Assembly: GCA_025506515.1 (NCBI GenBank)
Contig: CM046453.1
Location: forward strand, 29,661,558 to 29,725,557
Reading direction: 5' to 3'
Source of the DNA: Flaveria trinervia
Lineage: Eukaryota > Streptophyta > Magnoliopsida > Asterales > Asteraceae
DNA: 64,000 nt
The notes beneath the pieces were generated by a model. It ran no database searches, was not told the origin of the DNA, and was given only the letters and a program-made list of their open reading frames with translations. This document shows positions 33,096-44,264 of this stretch, piece by piece; within the stretch, counting starts at the first letter, position 1; each line of letters opens with the position of its first letter. The translations under genes were made by a program, and so were the position numbers.

Positions 33096-34657
33096 AGTAA
33101 GTTGAGTCTTGATCTGTTAGAGGGGAGCAACATCATATTCATCTCCTTGAAAATTTGGATCTGCTTGATTTAAAACATGTAACACAACAACCATTAGTCA
33201 ACAATCAAAGCAGTAAACATCAATAATCAACATATAAACATTATATACATTAGTTTGATGTAATATTTAGTTACACATGATTTTAAATAACATAAACAAC
33301 TAAGCATTACTCTTGTCTTGTATCATGTGCTCCTCTGCTGACAGGGCTGATATGGAGGCACCTTGGTCTTGAGCCTTCTTGGTACTCCTTTCACTTGCAG
33401 ATGTGGAACCCACAGCAGAAGTATCATCATCTCCTTCATCATCATCATCAACATCATCACCAGCATCAGTATCATCCCCTTAATCATCACCATCATCATC
33501 ATCATCATCACTGTCATCATCATCACCATCATCTCCATCACCCTCTTGGATCTTTAGGGGCTCATCTTTGGATCCCTTCAGTCTTAGCATAAGCTTCTTG
33601 TTCTAGGCCTCTAAATCTTGTATCCTTTGTACTGAGGATGTATGTATCTCTCTCAGCTCTGTAATCTCTTTGCTTTAAGCCTTAATCCTCTGAATGGATG
33701 AGGCATGTGTCTCCTGCAGCTCCTCAATCTGTTGGCTCTGAGCCTCGATCCTTTGGGCTTGGGAGGCATTGAGCTCCATCAGCTGATTAAGCTGAGAGGC
33801 TCTCTGTTCATCTGTAGCTAGCAGCTTCAACACTAACCTGTTAAGGTTAGCCAGCTGCTCCTCCAACCCGACAGATGGGTAAGAGGATCCAAAAACAGTG
33901 GGACCTGAGATGAGGTCCCTGCTCCGTGAGTGGTGGTGGTGGTAGTGGATGTATAGAAGATTGGGGGTAGTATAGATGTGGGTGGCTGTGAATGAGCTGT
34001 AGTGGTGGTGGATGGGAAGTATATAACTGGTGGAGTTATGGTAGGTGAAGTGATAGTAGGTGGAATGGTGGTAGTGGTGGTAGGTGGAGTGGTGGTAGTT
34101 ATGGTAGTAGGTGGAGTGGTGGTAGTAGGTGGAGTGGTGGTAGTGGTGGTGGTGATAAACGTCATCCTCCTCCTCTTCTTCTGCATCCCGTGGGGCTGAG
34201 CCATCCGTTTCTTCCTCGAGCCCCTCAAAGTGGATGCTCTCCCTGGGACGCTGCTGGGCTGATCAGGAGTATAACTAGGATGAGTAGCAGTCTCCCTACA
34301 CTCGCTAGGGCGTCCTCTAACCTCCCAAATACCTCGGTCGGTGGCAACCACCCTGCTCGCCACAGTACAAGTCAAGGGCTCTTCGTTTGTCTCCTCCTCC
34401 TCATCAAGACGAAAGTCCTGATGGAAACCTGCTACCTCAGTCCCTCCTTGGGTGGATGCTGGAGATGCTATATCAGCAGTGGGGGCCCTCAATTGAGTGA
34501 GCCCTGCATCTCCACCATCATCGTTGTCATCGTCGTCGAAATCATCGTCCGGGAGCACTAGCTGCTCAACATCAGAATCACTATCTGCATGGCACCATTT
34601 ACGCCTCCCTGGTGCCACATAATCAACCTTGTCCAGCTGGCCGAAGAGTCTCTTCAC
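33096..34657 (-). pseudogene. Copia E extra ORF, low-complexity middle
   Basis: 33833-34657 (274 aa) starts MKRLFGQLDKVDYVAPGRR, with an acidic DDDFDDDDNDDGGD stretch and a long Thr/Pro repeat (about 34010-34165, GGTGGTAGT-type repeats on the + strand). 33675-33866 is a Gln/Leu/Glu heptad-like coiled coil (QLMELNASQAQRIEAQSQ). 33418-33545 is an ATC/CAT repeat that reads as Asp-rich in one minus frame. Repeat-length changes probably cause the frame breaks. The Ile/His-rich + strand frames here are repeat shadows. Confidence 0.6.
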
Positions 34658-35390
34658 CGGGGTTTGGCCTGCTTTCCCCGGTAGACCTTCATGCAGCCCA
34701 AGGTTGTATCATCCATAATCTCCAACGCCACAGCATCGTGGCTCTCCTTGGGCAGAGAGGGCAGCTTCTCATCAATGATCATTTGGAGAAACCTAGGGTA
34801 CATGCAAAAACCCTTTTTACCCTTAGCCTCCAGATTCTCTATCAAGTAAGAGAATATCATGCTCGAGAAGCTGAAAGGGTGGTTCAGAACCAGTGCCACG
34901 TAGGGATTTTGAATCTGGTCTGAAAGATCATCAAACCCACCCCTTCGCGAAGCCAAGCACTTAAGGATGACATGTGCTAAGTACTTGTACCGGGGACACA
35001 GGTTGCTCTTGTTGAGCACCCCTGCATTGATATCCCCAGCGTACTTCATCCTTAAGAAGCACCCTCTCACAGTCAGCGGGTTAAGTCTGGTAGGGTGGTC
35101 TGCATCGTCACCCAAACCAAGTACCCGTCAGATATCCTCAGCTATAATCTCTATGTCCATCCAAAATAGAACTCCTGATGCTGTATGGCTCATGTGAGCG
35201 GTCAACCGATGCCCCCTCCCAGAAGGCCTACTGAATAGACCTATAGGGAGTGCACGGTGTGGATATAGCCATGTAGATCCTAGATCGCTTGAGGAAAGCA
35301 GTGATCCCCGCAAACCCAGCACCGTTCCGAGTCGTGGCATCTAATGAGCACATATGTTGTGCTTGGGGTTGATGGACCACCTGTCAGCCA
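34654..35390 (-). pseudogene. Copia E extra ORF, N-terminal domain
   Basis: The ATG at 35390 (MADRWSINPKHNICA) matches the starts in A, B and F. A one-base loss shifts the frame at about 35342. 34654-35115 (153 aa) is open: RLNPLTVRGCFLRMKYAGD, KYLAHVILKCLASRRGGFDD, FSSMIFSYLIENLEAKGKKG, MYPRFLQMIIDEKLPSL. The helical order and the YPRFLQ motif match copia F (MYPRFLQHIINCEL) and copia A. This conserved head is the best-supported domain of the extra ORF. Role unknown. Confidence 0.7.
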
Positions 35391-37442
35391 TTAAACTATA
35401 ACACAAGACACATACACATTAGATAACCACACAACACAAATCAGTTCTAATTAACCTGGTTGAATTCATTCTGGTTCAATCATGCGATTGAACCATGCAA
35501 CTATGTTCAATCGGTTGACCTGGCATGCGACTGGGTTCATCGGGTGACTTAGCAGGCGATTGAGTTCAATCGGTTGACTAAGCCTGTGATTGGTTCAGTC
35601 GGCCGACTGAGCTCATTCCTAGTATCCATTTGGCCGATTGAGTCATTCGACTAGCTCAATCGCGCGATTGGAGTTCATCCTGGTGTCCAGTCGCATGACC
35701 CACTGTTCGGTCGACTAAAATTCCAATTTGACCCAAATATTGACATTAGACGTCATGTAATGGTTCAATAGACTCGCAATCACTTTACTAATAACCTAAT
35801 GACTTTTATTTCAATATTTTACTCGGTTTAGTTAGGTTATTAGTCCATTTATAAGTTCGGTTCTGGTATGGGTCGAAATTCATAAATTAGGGCACCATTC
35901 CAACAGATTTCGATGAGATAGCATCCATTGTACCTGTATAAAAACTCACAATCGTCAGAATATCAAAAGAAGTCAAAAATTTTGGTCTGATGAAATTTGG
36001 GCAGAGTAACGGTAAGGTGTGTGATATTAGGGTGATGAGTTGAATGCGATCGACTATGGCCCTATTTATACTGAATCTAAGTTCAATCGGGCGACTGGAC
36101 CCATTCGCTTTGTTCATTTGGGCGATTGGACCTCAGTCGTGTGATTGGTTCAGTCGATCACATTCAGTCGGCCGACTGGATTTCAGTCGGGCGACTAACT
36201 CATCCGCACAGCTCTATTCGATCGACTGGCTCAATCTGATAGGCCATTCGGGTGAATGGTTCATACTCATGTGCCATTCGGCTGTCTAGTGCATGAGTAT
36301 GGTCCATTCGTACGGTTGGTACATACTCATGGTCCAGTCGTGCGATTGGCTCATACTCATGATTTTGACTTTATGACCATTCCACACTTAAACCCTATTA
36401 ATCTTTTGATTAAACATTATGAGCATTTGATCATCTCAGATATGATCATTTTAACTTGGTAAACTTTTGATCACCTCAGATGTGATCCTTTTAAACAATT
36501 TGTCACCTTAGACGTGACTGATTTTTCATTTGAAAACACGTGTGGTCACTTTCATTTGAAAACACGTGTGGTCTCAGGGTAGTTTTCAAGAAGAAACTAT
36601 TCTTAGAACTTTCAAAGAGAAGCCAAGCCTCGGGGTCAGCGACATCGCACAGCAGAGAGGCGGCAAACAACAATGAATTCTAGAATATCTAGGTTATGCT
36701 TATCCTCAGGTCAGTGCCACCGCACAGCAAAGAGACACATAACCTATCTTCTTGTTTGAGCAAGTTTAATCTTCTTGCACAGATCTCACCAACAACATAG
36801 GTTATTAGTTTGATTTCTTTTGCATTTTTCATGTGCTTTTGCTCATATTTTGGTCTTACGCTCACATTTATGGCGTTTATTCTGCTTGTCACCCCTTATT
36901 AGAATTTTGTTAATTGTGTTAACCAGGGATCAGATGATAACCCACAGCTTTTTGAACAACTTAGTTTAATCTTGAGATCACCAACAAGGTCTAATCATCT
37001 ATTGTGTTGAATCTACCGACATATCATCTGTGGTCTAGCAACCTCTAGGTCTACTTTCTTTATGTTACCTTAGTAGTAGCTAGTTTTACTATCATTTTTC
37101 CTTTTATATTGCTCAGACTACACAGACTTATACTTTAAACTTCGTATCTTATCCAATTTAAACTTTTAAAGTCCCAAGTGTTTTTCTTGTGTACTATCAT
37201 TTTCCAAAGATTGAATCGGTATCACAGATACGATCTAGTTTCTATCAGCTAGCCTCTCCTCCTCCCTCGTTTTTTTAATGTTACTAACTGACCTATTCTC
37301 CCTCTAAAATTTTAAAACCGTAACCAATTTATGCTTTTTAGGATTTTAACTGGCGACAAAATAACACCAATGTAATTAAATACTGGAAAAAAATAAATAA
37401 AGAAAATAAAAATTAAAAGAAAAATTGACTATACGCATCGGA
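35391..37442 (-). promoter_or_regulatory. Copia E spacer with promoter-like structure before the extra ORF
   Basis: About 2 kb without a gene. On the minus strand, in order: two repeats with GGTCAGNGNCAYCGCACAGCA (36630-36740); two copies of ACACGTGT in a 26-base repeat (about 36535-36575), which is a G-box; three imperfect TTGATCAnCTCAGATnTGATC repeats (36425-36520); a TCG-motif array (36360-36080); TATAAATAG at 36062-36070; a second TCG array (35710-35466); a good splice-acceptor-like TTGTGTTATAG just before the ATG at 35390. Promoter and splicing roles are inferred. Confidence 0.5.
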
Positions 37443-38289
37443 CTACACATGGTCATGTTTAGGAATTACATCACTTTTCTTTTTAACGTCGTTGACCTCT
37501 AATAAATATAGAAAACGTGGTTTATCAAAAGCCTTTGTATAGAGGACAGCGCGTTGAAAATCAGTATTTATTTTAATCACATCGATTAGGTTCTTTTCAA
37601 AGCAATCACATATAAAGTGATATTTTATGCCGATGTGTTTGGTCTTAGGATGTCGGACCAGATTTTTAGTTACTGCAATTGCAGCAGAGTTATCAACAAA
37701 AATAGGAGTAGACGAAAAATTAAAACCGTAGTCCCACATTTGCTGCTGAATCCAAATGATTTGTGAACAGCAACTTGCAGCAGCAATGTATTCGGCTTCA
37801 CAGGTTGACAAGGCAACCGAGGTGTGCTTCTTACACTTCCAGGTCACTAATCTTCTCCCAAAGAATTGGCATCCGCTGATGTAGACTGTAGTTCATCTTG
37901 CAGCCACCGTAATCTGAGTCACTATACGCTGTAAGCTCGAAGTCATCATCATGAGGATACCACAACCCTAGTGTTGGAGTACCCTTTAGATAACGGAAGA
38001 TAATTTTGACTCCTATCAGATGGTTAACTTTTGGCTTTGCCGGATATCGTGAACATAGACATGTAGCATACATGCTATCAGGTCTTGAGGCAGTGAGGTA
38101 CATGAGAGATCCAATCATCCCTCGGTACATGGTGGCATCGACCAGATAACCTTTCTTGTCGGGTGCTACCTCATGGTTTGTAGCAAGTGGAGTCCCAGCT
38201 ACAGAAGCATTCTCCATGACAAATCGACTGAGAATATCTCCTACATACTTGGTCTGATGTAGGAAAATCCCTTTTGGTGTCTGATCCAC
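37443..38289 (-). pseudogene. pol: Copia E RNase H and RT thumb
   Basis: 38289-37831 has DQTPKGIFLHQTKYVGDIL, MYLTASRPDSMYATCLCSRY, FRYLKGTPTLGLWYP and AYSDSDYGGCK (first Asp). 37847-37443 has TWKCKKHTSVALSTCEAEYIAAASC (Glu), PIFVDNSAAIAV (Asp) and YTKAFDKPRF near the end. One frameshift at about 37840. The final Asp usually in A-D-x-F-T-K is replaced (RAVLYTKAF). The stop at 37443 marks the end of pol. Confidence 0.85.
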
Positions 38290-39087
38290 CTATAACCCAA
38301 GAAAGAATTTCATCTCTCTTATGGCACTCATTTCAAACTCAACCTTCATTACTGCTTCAAACTCTTTACATAGATCTTCATTATTTGAACCGAAGATTAT
38401 GTCATCTACATAAATTTGGACCAACAATAAATCACCATCCTTTTCTTTTATGAACAGTGTGCAGTCAATAACACCTCTGCAAAACCCATGTTTCACAATG
38501 TGAGTGGAGAGTTTCTCATACCAGGCTCTAGGAGCTTGATGAAGCCCGTATAAAGCCTTGTCGAGTTTGTAGACTCTATCCCGATGATATGGATCCTCAA
38601 ATCCCTCGAGTTGACTGACATACACTGTCTCTCGGATTTCACCATGGAGGAATGCACTCTTTAGATAAAGTTGATAAACTTTAATCTTCATATATGATGC
38701 ATAGGCAAGGAAGATACGGATTGCATCCATTCTTGCCATGGGTGCAAACACTTCATTGTAGTCTATGCCCTCGACTTGTCAAAATCCTTGAACAACAAGT
38801 CAAGCCTTGTTTCTGATGATCACTCCTTGATCATGTTTCTTTCATTTCAAGACCCATTTGGTGCCAATGACCTTAGCCTCTTTAGGTCTATCCACTAAAG
38901 TCCATACTCCTAACTTCTTGAACTGAAGAAGTTCTTCTTGCATGGCACTCACCGATGCCTCATCATTCAGAGCTTCACTAACATACTTTGGCTAAAACTG
39001 AGACACAAAGAAACGATATGCACCATCATGAAGGTATCCTTTTTCCATCATCGAGGCATAATCTACTCCTGGTCTGAACTCCTGGTC
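38290..39087 (-). pseudogene. pol: Copia E reverse transcriptase with a changed catalytic Asp
   Basis: The block 38290-38751 (153 aa) holds ARMDAIRIFLAYASYM, the motif A region VYQLYLKSAFLHG, KALYGLHQAPRAWYEKL and QIYVDDIIFGSNN. YVDD is intact, but the motif A Asp (normally xxDVKSAFL) is Tyr, codon at 38665-38667. That residue binds catalytic metal in RTs, so the enzyme should be inactive. Upstream, 38752-39000 reads as RT start (MQEELLQFKKL, KWVLK) with a stop near 38780. Confidence 0.85.
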
Positions 39088-39547
39088 TCACATCCCCAAT
39101 GACATTATCCAAGGATGATAGACATTTAGGCATGATCCAGGAGTGGTTGGAACAACTACCTCAGAATCAAGATTATGAACATTTGGTTCGGTATCTGAGG
39201 CAGTAGGAGTCTGAGGTTCCGAAGAAGCAGAGGCATCAATGTTAGATGCTTGTGGACTTGTAGTAATAGGAACCTGTTCCTCCTGGTTGTTCTGATCAGT
39301 CTCCATAGCTTCTTCATCAAAGGAAGAGTCACTATCTTCAGGTACTCCCCCTGAGTTGTTAGATGACAAACCTTGTGAACCGGATGATGTTGAATCTTGT
39401 GAAGGTGTGTTCAGGACATCATACATCATCTTTGTGGCCAACTCTTCTTTAGAAGTGGGGAGTGGTATGTTGAAGGACTTGAAGAATCCATCATAGTCGA
39501 AGAAGAAGGCGGGTCCTTTTCCAGCAGGTGGTGTGGTATCTCTGAAC
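39088..39547 (-). pseudogene. pol: Copia E integrase-RT linker
   Basis: An acidic Ser/Thr/Asp-rich linker (SSGSQGLSSNNSGGVPEDSD), 161 aa with part of the frame from the copia F LTR. It starts in MFRDTTPPAGKG and belongs with the integrase end at 63226 onward. Downstream (38980-39087) the RT-side linker is frameshifted. Confidence 0.7.
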
Positions 39548-39552
39548 ATCAA

Positions 39553-40424
39553 TGCATGATCGGTGTTTGTCACTTAAACACAATGTTTTTCTCTCAAACT
39601 CACCTAGAATCACACTCGAGTAAGAATCAATAGAGTTGATCACAATATAAAAAGTAACTAAGAACACAGAAAGATAATTTTCAAGATACTTTTATATATT
39701 GATTCTCAACTCAAAATACAAAGACTCTTACAAGCAAAGATGATTATCTCCCTTGGTTACAATAAGTTTCAAAGAGAACCTATATATAATACTATCTACA
39801 GCCGGATATACTTTGATACCAGCTAGGATCCCTTAGCTAAAGCCTATACTACAAGACTATAGTTTAAGGTATCTCGGATAAAGTCTTATCTGAGATTTGG
39901 TAGTCAGGACATGTCCCTGACTTACCTTTTGTCACCAACTAAAGTTGGTAACATGTACTATCATGAAAAGGTAAACAGTGGAATAAAGTATGGTCAACAA
40001 CATGGTTCTTTAGGAAGAAGCCATGTTGTATCAGAAGTCTGCAGCGGAGTGTCAGAGACCATACTTGTGTCCATTGGTTCATACTAGTGTCTTCCAAAGG
40101 TTAAATGGCTTCGGAAGAGTAATTACTTCCGAAGCCACTTTATACTTCGGAAGAGGCTGCTTCTTCCAAGGCTTGGAGACTTCTTCTTTTAATCATACTT
40201 CGGAAGTGATCTTCACTTTAGTCTTCTAAGTCTTGAACTTCGGAAGTATGCATTTTCTTCGGAAGTAGAGTTCTATCTTCGGAAGTTGGTCTTTCCTTTT
40301 GTCTTTGGAAGACCTCTACAACCTTCGGAAGTTTCATGATAAGCTTTGGAAACCTTTGCATGCAGCACCAAAATAACTTAAGTGATCTAGTTTTGGTTGC
40401 ATTAGCCTTCTTCTTGATCCAACA
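39553..40424 (-). repeat. Copia F 3' LTR (872 bp)
   Basis: Starts TGTTGGATCAAGAAGAAGG and ends ACCGATCATGCA on the minus strand; nearly identical to 62353-63225. At least ten CTTCGGAAG-type motifs at 40080-40340 lie upstream of a TATATATAGG box near 39780. The tract CCTAGGGGGAGTT (40425-40437) abuts it. Confidence 0.92.
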
Positions 40425-40499
40425 AACTCCCCCTAGGCTGATGCTACCAAAACTTTACTTATCTCGACTTCTCAAAACTTTCAGCACCAAAGAGAGCAA

Positions 40500-41219
40500 A
40501 TATTTGTCTGTCTCTTTGTTCTTCCCTTGATGTGGCTGAGAAGTTTGTACAGATCCTTGGTAGACAGGAAATCCAGTCTGTCACCTTCGATAACATGTAC
40601 CCTTTGTTGTTGCCCTCTGAAAAGAGTTAGTTGATGGGAACTGTAATCATATTCCCATCAAACTATAGGTTCCAATTTAGGATCTTCCACCATCTGTAGA
40701 AAGGTAGCACCTTTGGTGGGAGATCTTTCCTTGTCTTCCTATCTTCTCAACTTCAACTCTTCTTCAACCTTTGCCTTTGTAGTTAGCTCAGCTAGATGAA
40801 GACTGCTGAGATGATTTCTGATGAGTGCAGCAGTTTCAGAGTTGGAGGGGTTGGAGAATGGCTTCTCTGCTAACTCAGCAATGTCGAATCTGCTGGAGTG
40901 TAACAGAGAGGTTGCATTGAGTCTGTTGATTTCACCATTCTCTCTTTCCACAACAAAGTTGTGAGAAGATTCATCAAACTCCACTAGATTATCTTCCTTC
41001 TAGGCACAAGAGACTGACTAGGAATCTTGTCCTCTTTTCTTGTATCTAGCAGAGTCACCAGTTTCCTTTTGAGCTTCTTTTCTTCCTCATTTAAAGAGTC
41101 TGAATTGAGGCCCAAAAGTCTTGTAGCCTAGTCCAAAGTTCCTCTAGGCAAATCAAGGAATCTGTCTCTTGTGAGGGAACTTGAAGATCCGTCTACATAG
41201 GTATTGTTAACAGAGTCTT
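40500..41219 (-). pseudogene. Copia F extra ORF, C-terminal part
   Basis: It continues the ORF broken at 51598 by copia G. GSSSSLTRDRFLDLPRG (41140-41210) matches copia D. The block 40739-40984 (81 aa) is open: FVVERENGEINRLNATSLL, then ELTTKAKVEEELKLRR. The end near 40500-40550 is frameshifted. About 60 bases separate it from the polypurine tract. Function unknown. Confidence 0.65.
41215..41219. repeat. Target duplication of copia G, left copy (GTCTT)
   Basis: GTCTT precedes TGTTAGGATC at 41220 and recurs at 51598-51602. The joined flanks match copia D across the site. Confidence 0.9.
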
Positions 41220-42202
41220 TGTTAGGATCAGTGATCTACGTTTGATTGATTAGTGAGTATTGCAGCGGAAATTAAACAATGAATTAGACAATTCACAAGA
41301 ACATAGTTGATATTCAAAGTAAGAGCAAACGATTATAGAAAGAATTCTGCAAATCAAATATTTCATTCAATACGCGCTTTCGTGGTGGCAAAATGTCACA
41401 CTTACAATCAGGTCAATCATCCCTTATATAAGAATGTCATGGTGGAGCATTCCTTATATAGGAGATGTGACGTCTGCTGATGTCATTTGATAGTGACATC
41501 TAACATAATTATTCAAACTACTAAAAGTTAACACAACTACTAAAGATGTTAAAACAGCTGACATCTTCTTACAAAAATACTAAGTGTTAACCGTCACTAC
41601 AACTACTGAAAAGAAACTACTGAAACTACAACGACTGAAGAACATGCTCGTCAGTCATTTTACAGATACTGAAACATAAAAGAAAACTACTGAAAGGAAA
41701 CCATCACAACAACTAAAGAATGCTTCTTCAGCTGTTGTAACAAACTCTGAAGGCTTCAGTACTTGTACTTGAACTTCAGCTGTTGTTATCAGCTGATGTC
41801 TTCAGTCTTTGTACTTCAGCTGTTAATCTTTAGTACTTTAGTCTTCACCTGTTGATCTTCAGACTTTGGTCTTCAGCTGTTGAAGTCTTCAGTACTTTAG
41901 TCTTCAGCTGTTAAAGTCTTCAGTACTTTAGTCGTCAGCTGTTGATCTTCAAACTTTGGTCTTCAGCTGTTGAAGTCTTCAGTACTTTAGTCTTCAGCTG
42001 TTGAAGTCTTTAGTACTTTAGTCTTCAGCTGTTGAAGTCTTTAGTACTTTAGTCTTCAGTTGTTGATCTTCAGACTTTGGTCTTCAGCTGTTGAAGTCTT
42101 CAGTCTTTGTAAAACAGCAGATCAAGTCTTCAGCAGTTGTTGTGATGGCTGTGGGACTTAGAGGTTTTTCTGATCAGGCTCATTGGTTCTTTTGGTCCAA
42201 CA
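41220..42202 (-). repeat. Copia G 3' LTR (983 bp)
   Basis: Starts TGTTGGACCAAAAG and ends GATCCTAACA on the minus strand. It is longer than the copia B LTR because the CTTCAGCTGTTGAAG/CTTCAGTACTTTAG tandem repeat (41815-42110) has more units. Confidence 0.92.
41421..41474 (-). promoter_or_regulatory. Copia G LTR promoter core with two TATA boxes
   Basis: On the minus strand GACGTCA (41468-41474) is followed by TATATAAGGA (41451-41460) and, 30 bases on, TATATAAGGG (41421-41430). The spacing of GACGTCA to TATA is as in copia B. The repeat of about 30 bases doubled the TATA box. Confidence 0.55.
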
Positions 42203-42421
42203 ACTCCCCCTGAACCAATGCAGCCAAAACCTCTAAACTTATTGAAGATATCCCACTTATTATGGCAGAAAGATTTGGTCTTTTTGTCTTCTAGATCAGC
42301 TCAGAAGTGACCCATGTAAGCACAAGCCTGGGAAGAAGTCTCAATGATCTGTTTGGCAAAGGATGAATGGGAACTCTGTCTTGGGGAACTAGACACAGAG
42401 CTGTTACCCCATCCATGAGAT

Positions 42422-43441
42422 CTACTTCCCAACAATGATTCTGTATGACTCCCTTGTATAGGCCTCAAGGAAGGTTATATGTTCCTCCATGGTAAGCTCT
42501 TCAGCTCCCCCTTCAAAAAGTGATTCTGGCCCATAATATTCAGATAGGTATTTGACCTGTTTCCCATTTTTGAGTTCCACAGTTGTTATTACTCTATAAG
42601 CAAATTCATCAGGGTGATTACCCTCTAAGAACAACTGGATCTCATTCTTTCTAACTTCCTCAAGCCTCTTATATACTAACCCCTTTTTCACAATTTTATT
42701 TTCCAGCATCTTTTGTGGGGCCAGGTTAGCTTTATAAGCTTTCTTGAAGTCATCTAGGATTTCCCAGGGTGATACTACAAAGACCAGTGAGATCACTTCA
42801 TCTACGATCTTCTTCACTTGGCCAATGTATCTCTGTGGAATGTTTTTCTTGTGAATCCTATGAGACACCCTGGGATCAGGCCAGATCCTCACTCTCTCCT
42901 TTTGATATTGAAATGTATGTTTAAGAGTGTATAATCTAAGAGCATGCTTCTTCATGTTGATGATTGAAGATGTGGCAGCATATGCTTTGTCAACCCTCCT
43001 CAACAATTCCTCATCATGTTGTTTGTGAAGCTCTTCTTCTTCTAGCTTCACTTTCACAATTTGTCTTTGAGTTTCAAGAGTAATTGTTGGAGAGTGACTT
43101 GTGGCCTTCGGCAACTGTATAACAGCTGAGAGTGGCAGCCTATCTTCATCTTCATCATTATCTTCGTCATCTTCTTCTAGCCTCAGTACCCTTCTCTTCC
43201 TCTTCTGGGGTACTTCATCGGCTACTGGTTTTGAGGGTAGGGGAGTTGGTTTGGTGGGTTGTGGTTGTGGTGGTTTTGGTGTGGGAATGTTGACAGGCTG
43301 TTCTAGCATTCTGGATGTGAGGTCGGCTTTAGATTGCTTGACTAGTTCAGTCCTGCTCCCAACACCAGCTTTGTTTAAGGCTTCAATAACCAATCCTTTT
43401 GTGTATACTTCAGACCAACAGATCTTGGTGGTTATTGCCAA
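42422..43441 (-). CDS. Copia G extra ORF, C-terminal half (339 aa open)
   Basis: The longest intact piece of this ORF in the window. It begins in ITTKICWSEVYTKGLVIEAL, then a Pro-rich stretch (PTPKPPQPQPTKP), a basic-acidic stretch (KRKRRVLRLEEDDEDNDEDE), a helical block (QIVKVKLEEEELHKQHDEE), IIKHAL-like basic segments, VSPWEILDDFKKAYKANL, RRLEEVRKNEIQLF-like helix, then VELKNGKQVKYLSEYYGPE and EEHITFLEAYTRESYRI to the stop at 42422. KRKRR could be a nuclear localisation signal (inference). No membrane segment is seen. The true N-terminus is upstream and deleted; the first Met is internal. Confidence 0.65.
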   Translation of the reverse strand: MAITTKICWSEVYTKGLVIEALNKAGVGSRTELVKQSKADLTSRMLEQPVNIPTPKPPQPQPTKPTPLPSKPVADEVPQKRKRRVLRLEEDDEDNDEDEDRLPLSAVIQLPKATSHSPTITLETQRQIVKVKLEEEELHKQHDEELLRRVDKAYAATSSIINMKKHALRLYTLKHTFQYQKERVRIWPDPRVSHRIHKKNIPQRYIGQVKKIVDEVISLVFVVSPWEILDDFKKAYKANLAPQKMLENKIVKKGLVYKRLEEVRKNEIQLFLEGNHPDEFAYRVITTVELKNGKQVKYLSEYYGPESLFEGGAEELTMEEHITFLEAYTRESYRIIVGK

Positions 43442-43905
43442 GATGCTGTCCCTGGACCATGCTTGATCTCAATCAATGATCTACCCAAATATTTCGCTAT
43501 GAACCTGATCATGATTTCTAGCCTTTCCCTTTCCATCACATCATAACTTGCCCATCTGGCTTGGATTTCTTCAATCTCTAGTCTTCTGATTTCTGAGTCA
43601 AGTTTTTCAGTGTCGTGACCTTGCCTAAACAACTGATCAATGATGTTATCCATTGATCGGTTGTGTTCGGCATCAGCCTTTCTCACCATTGTCTCCAAGC
43701 CAGTCTCCTTCTCATTCTTCCTTTTCTTGTATGTGACATGAAGTCTTTAGTACTTTCAGTCACTTTCTCCAGGTCAGCATCCTTCACCTTCTCCTTCTCA
43801 GTTTCTTTCTTTTCTGCAATCCTCTTTCTTTTTGCTTTCACTGACTGAATCTCCCCCTTTTTGGTTGCATTGGTTGCAAGGGGTTGTTGTCAGAAAGCCT
43901 TTTGC
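43432..43905 (-). pseudogene. Copia G extra ORF, frameshifted upstream remnant
   Basis: 43432-43698 reads AEHNRSMDNIIDQLFRQGHD and LDSEIRRLEIEEIQARWASY, a coiled-coil-like helix shared with copia B 9532-9789. A Lys/Glu-rich stretch continues to about 43860. Upstream, near 43945, the sequence jumps to the spacer array, so the conserved N-terminal module is missing. Confidence 0.65.
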
Positions 43906-44264
43906 TCACAGCATCCTCTATCCAGGTTGTATAAGGAAGCCTCTCATCAAAAACTACTGAAGACGTGGTTTTGTCATCAGTTGTTTGAGATAAGCAGCAG
44001 TTTTAGAAACAACTGAAGAGAAAATTCTCATCAGTAGTTTTCGTCAATTCATAGCTTTTCAGCTGTTCCATACTGTCCTCAACACTTACTCATCAGTCTT
44101 TTTGGCTGTTTTTCAGTTGTTTCATAGGACATCAGTACTTATCTGTTTGTACTTATATCAGTAGTTATGACTGCATCAGTTCTTGTAACAGAATTAGTAC
44201 TTATTTGTGATATGGTTACAAATATCATCAGTACTTATTTGCTGAGATCATCAATAGTTATCAC
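43906..44264 (-). repeat. Copia G spacer remnant with ACTGAAGA array
   Basis: The spacer keeps eight or so copies of the AACTACTGAAG/CAGTAGTT motif seen in copia B 11900-12450, but the TATA box and ATG region of copia B are deleted. Confidence 0.65.

Noticed and set aside
33363..33592. Ile-rich and His-rich + strand frames
   Set aside because: They are the opposite strand of a CAT/ATC microsatellite inside the copia E extra ORF.
41800..42110. CRISPR-like regular repeat
   Set aside because: Units are tandem LTR repeats without unique spacers, in a plant retrotransposon LTR.
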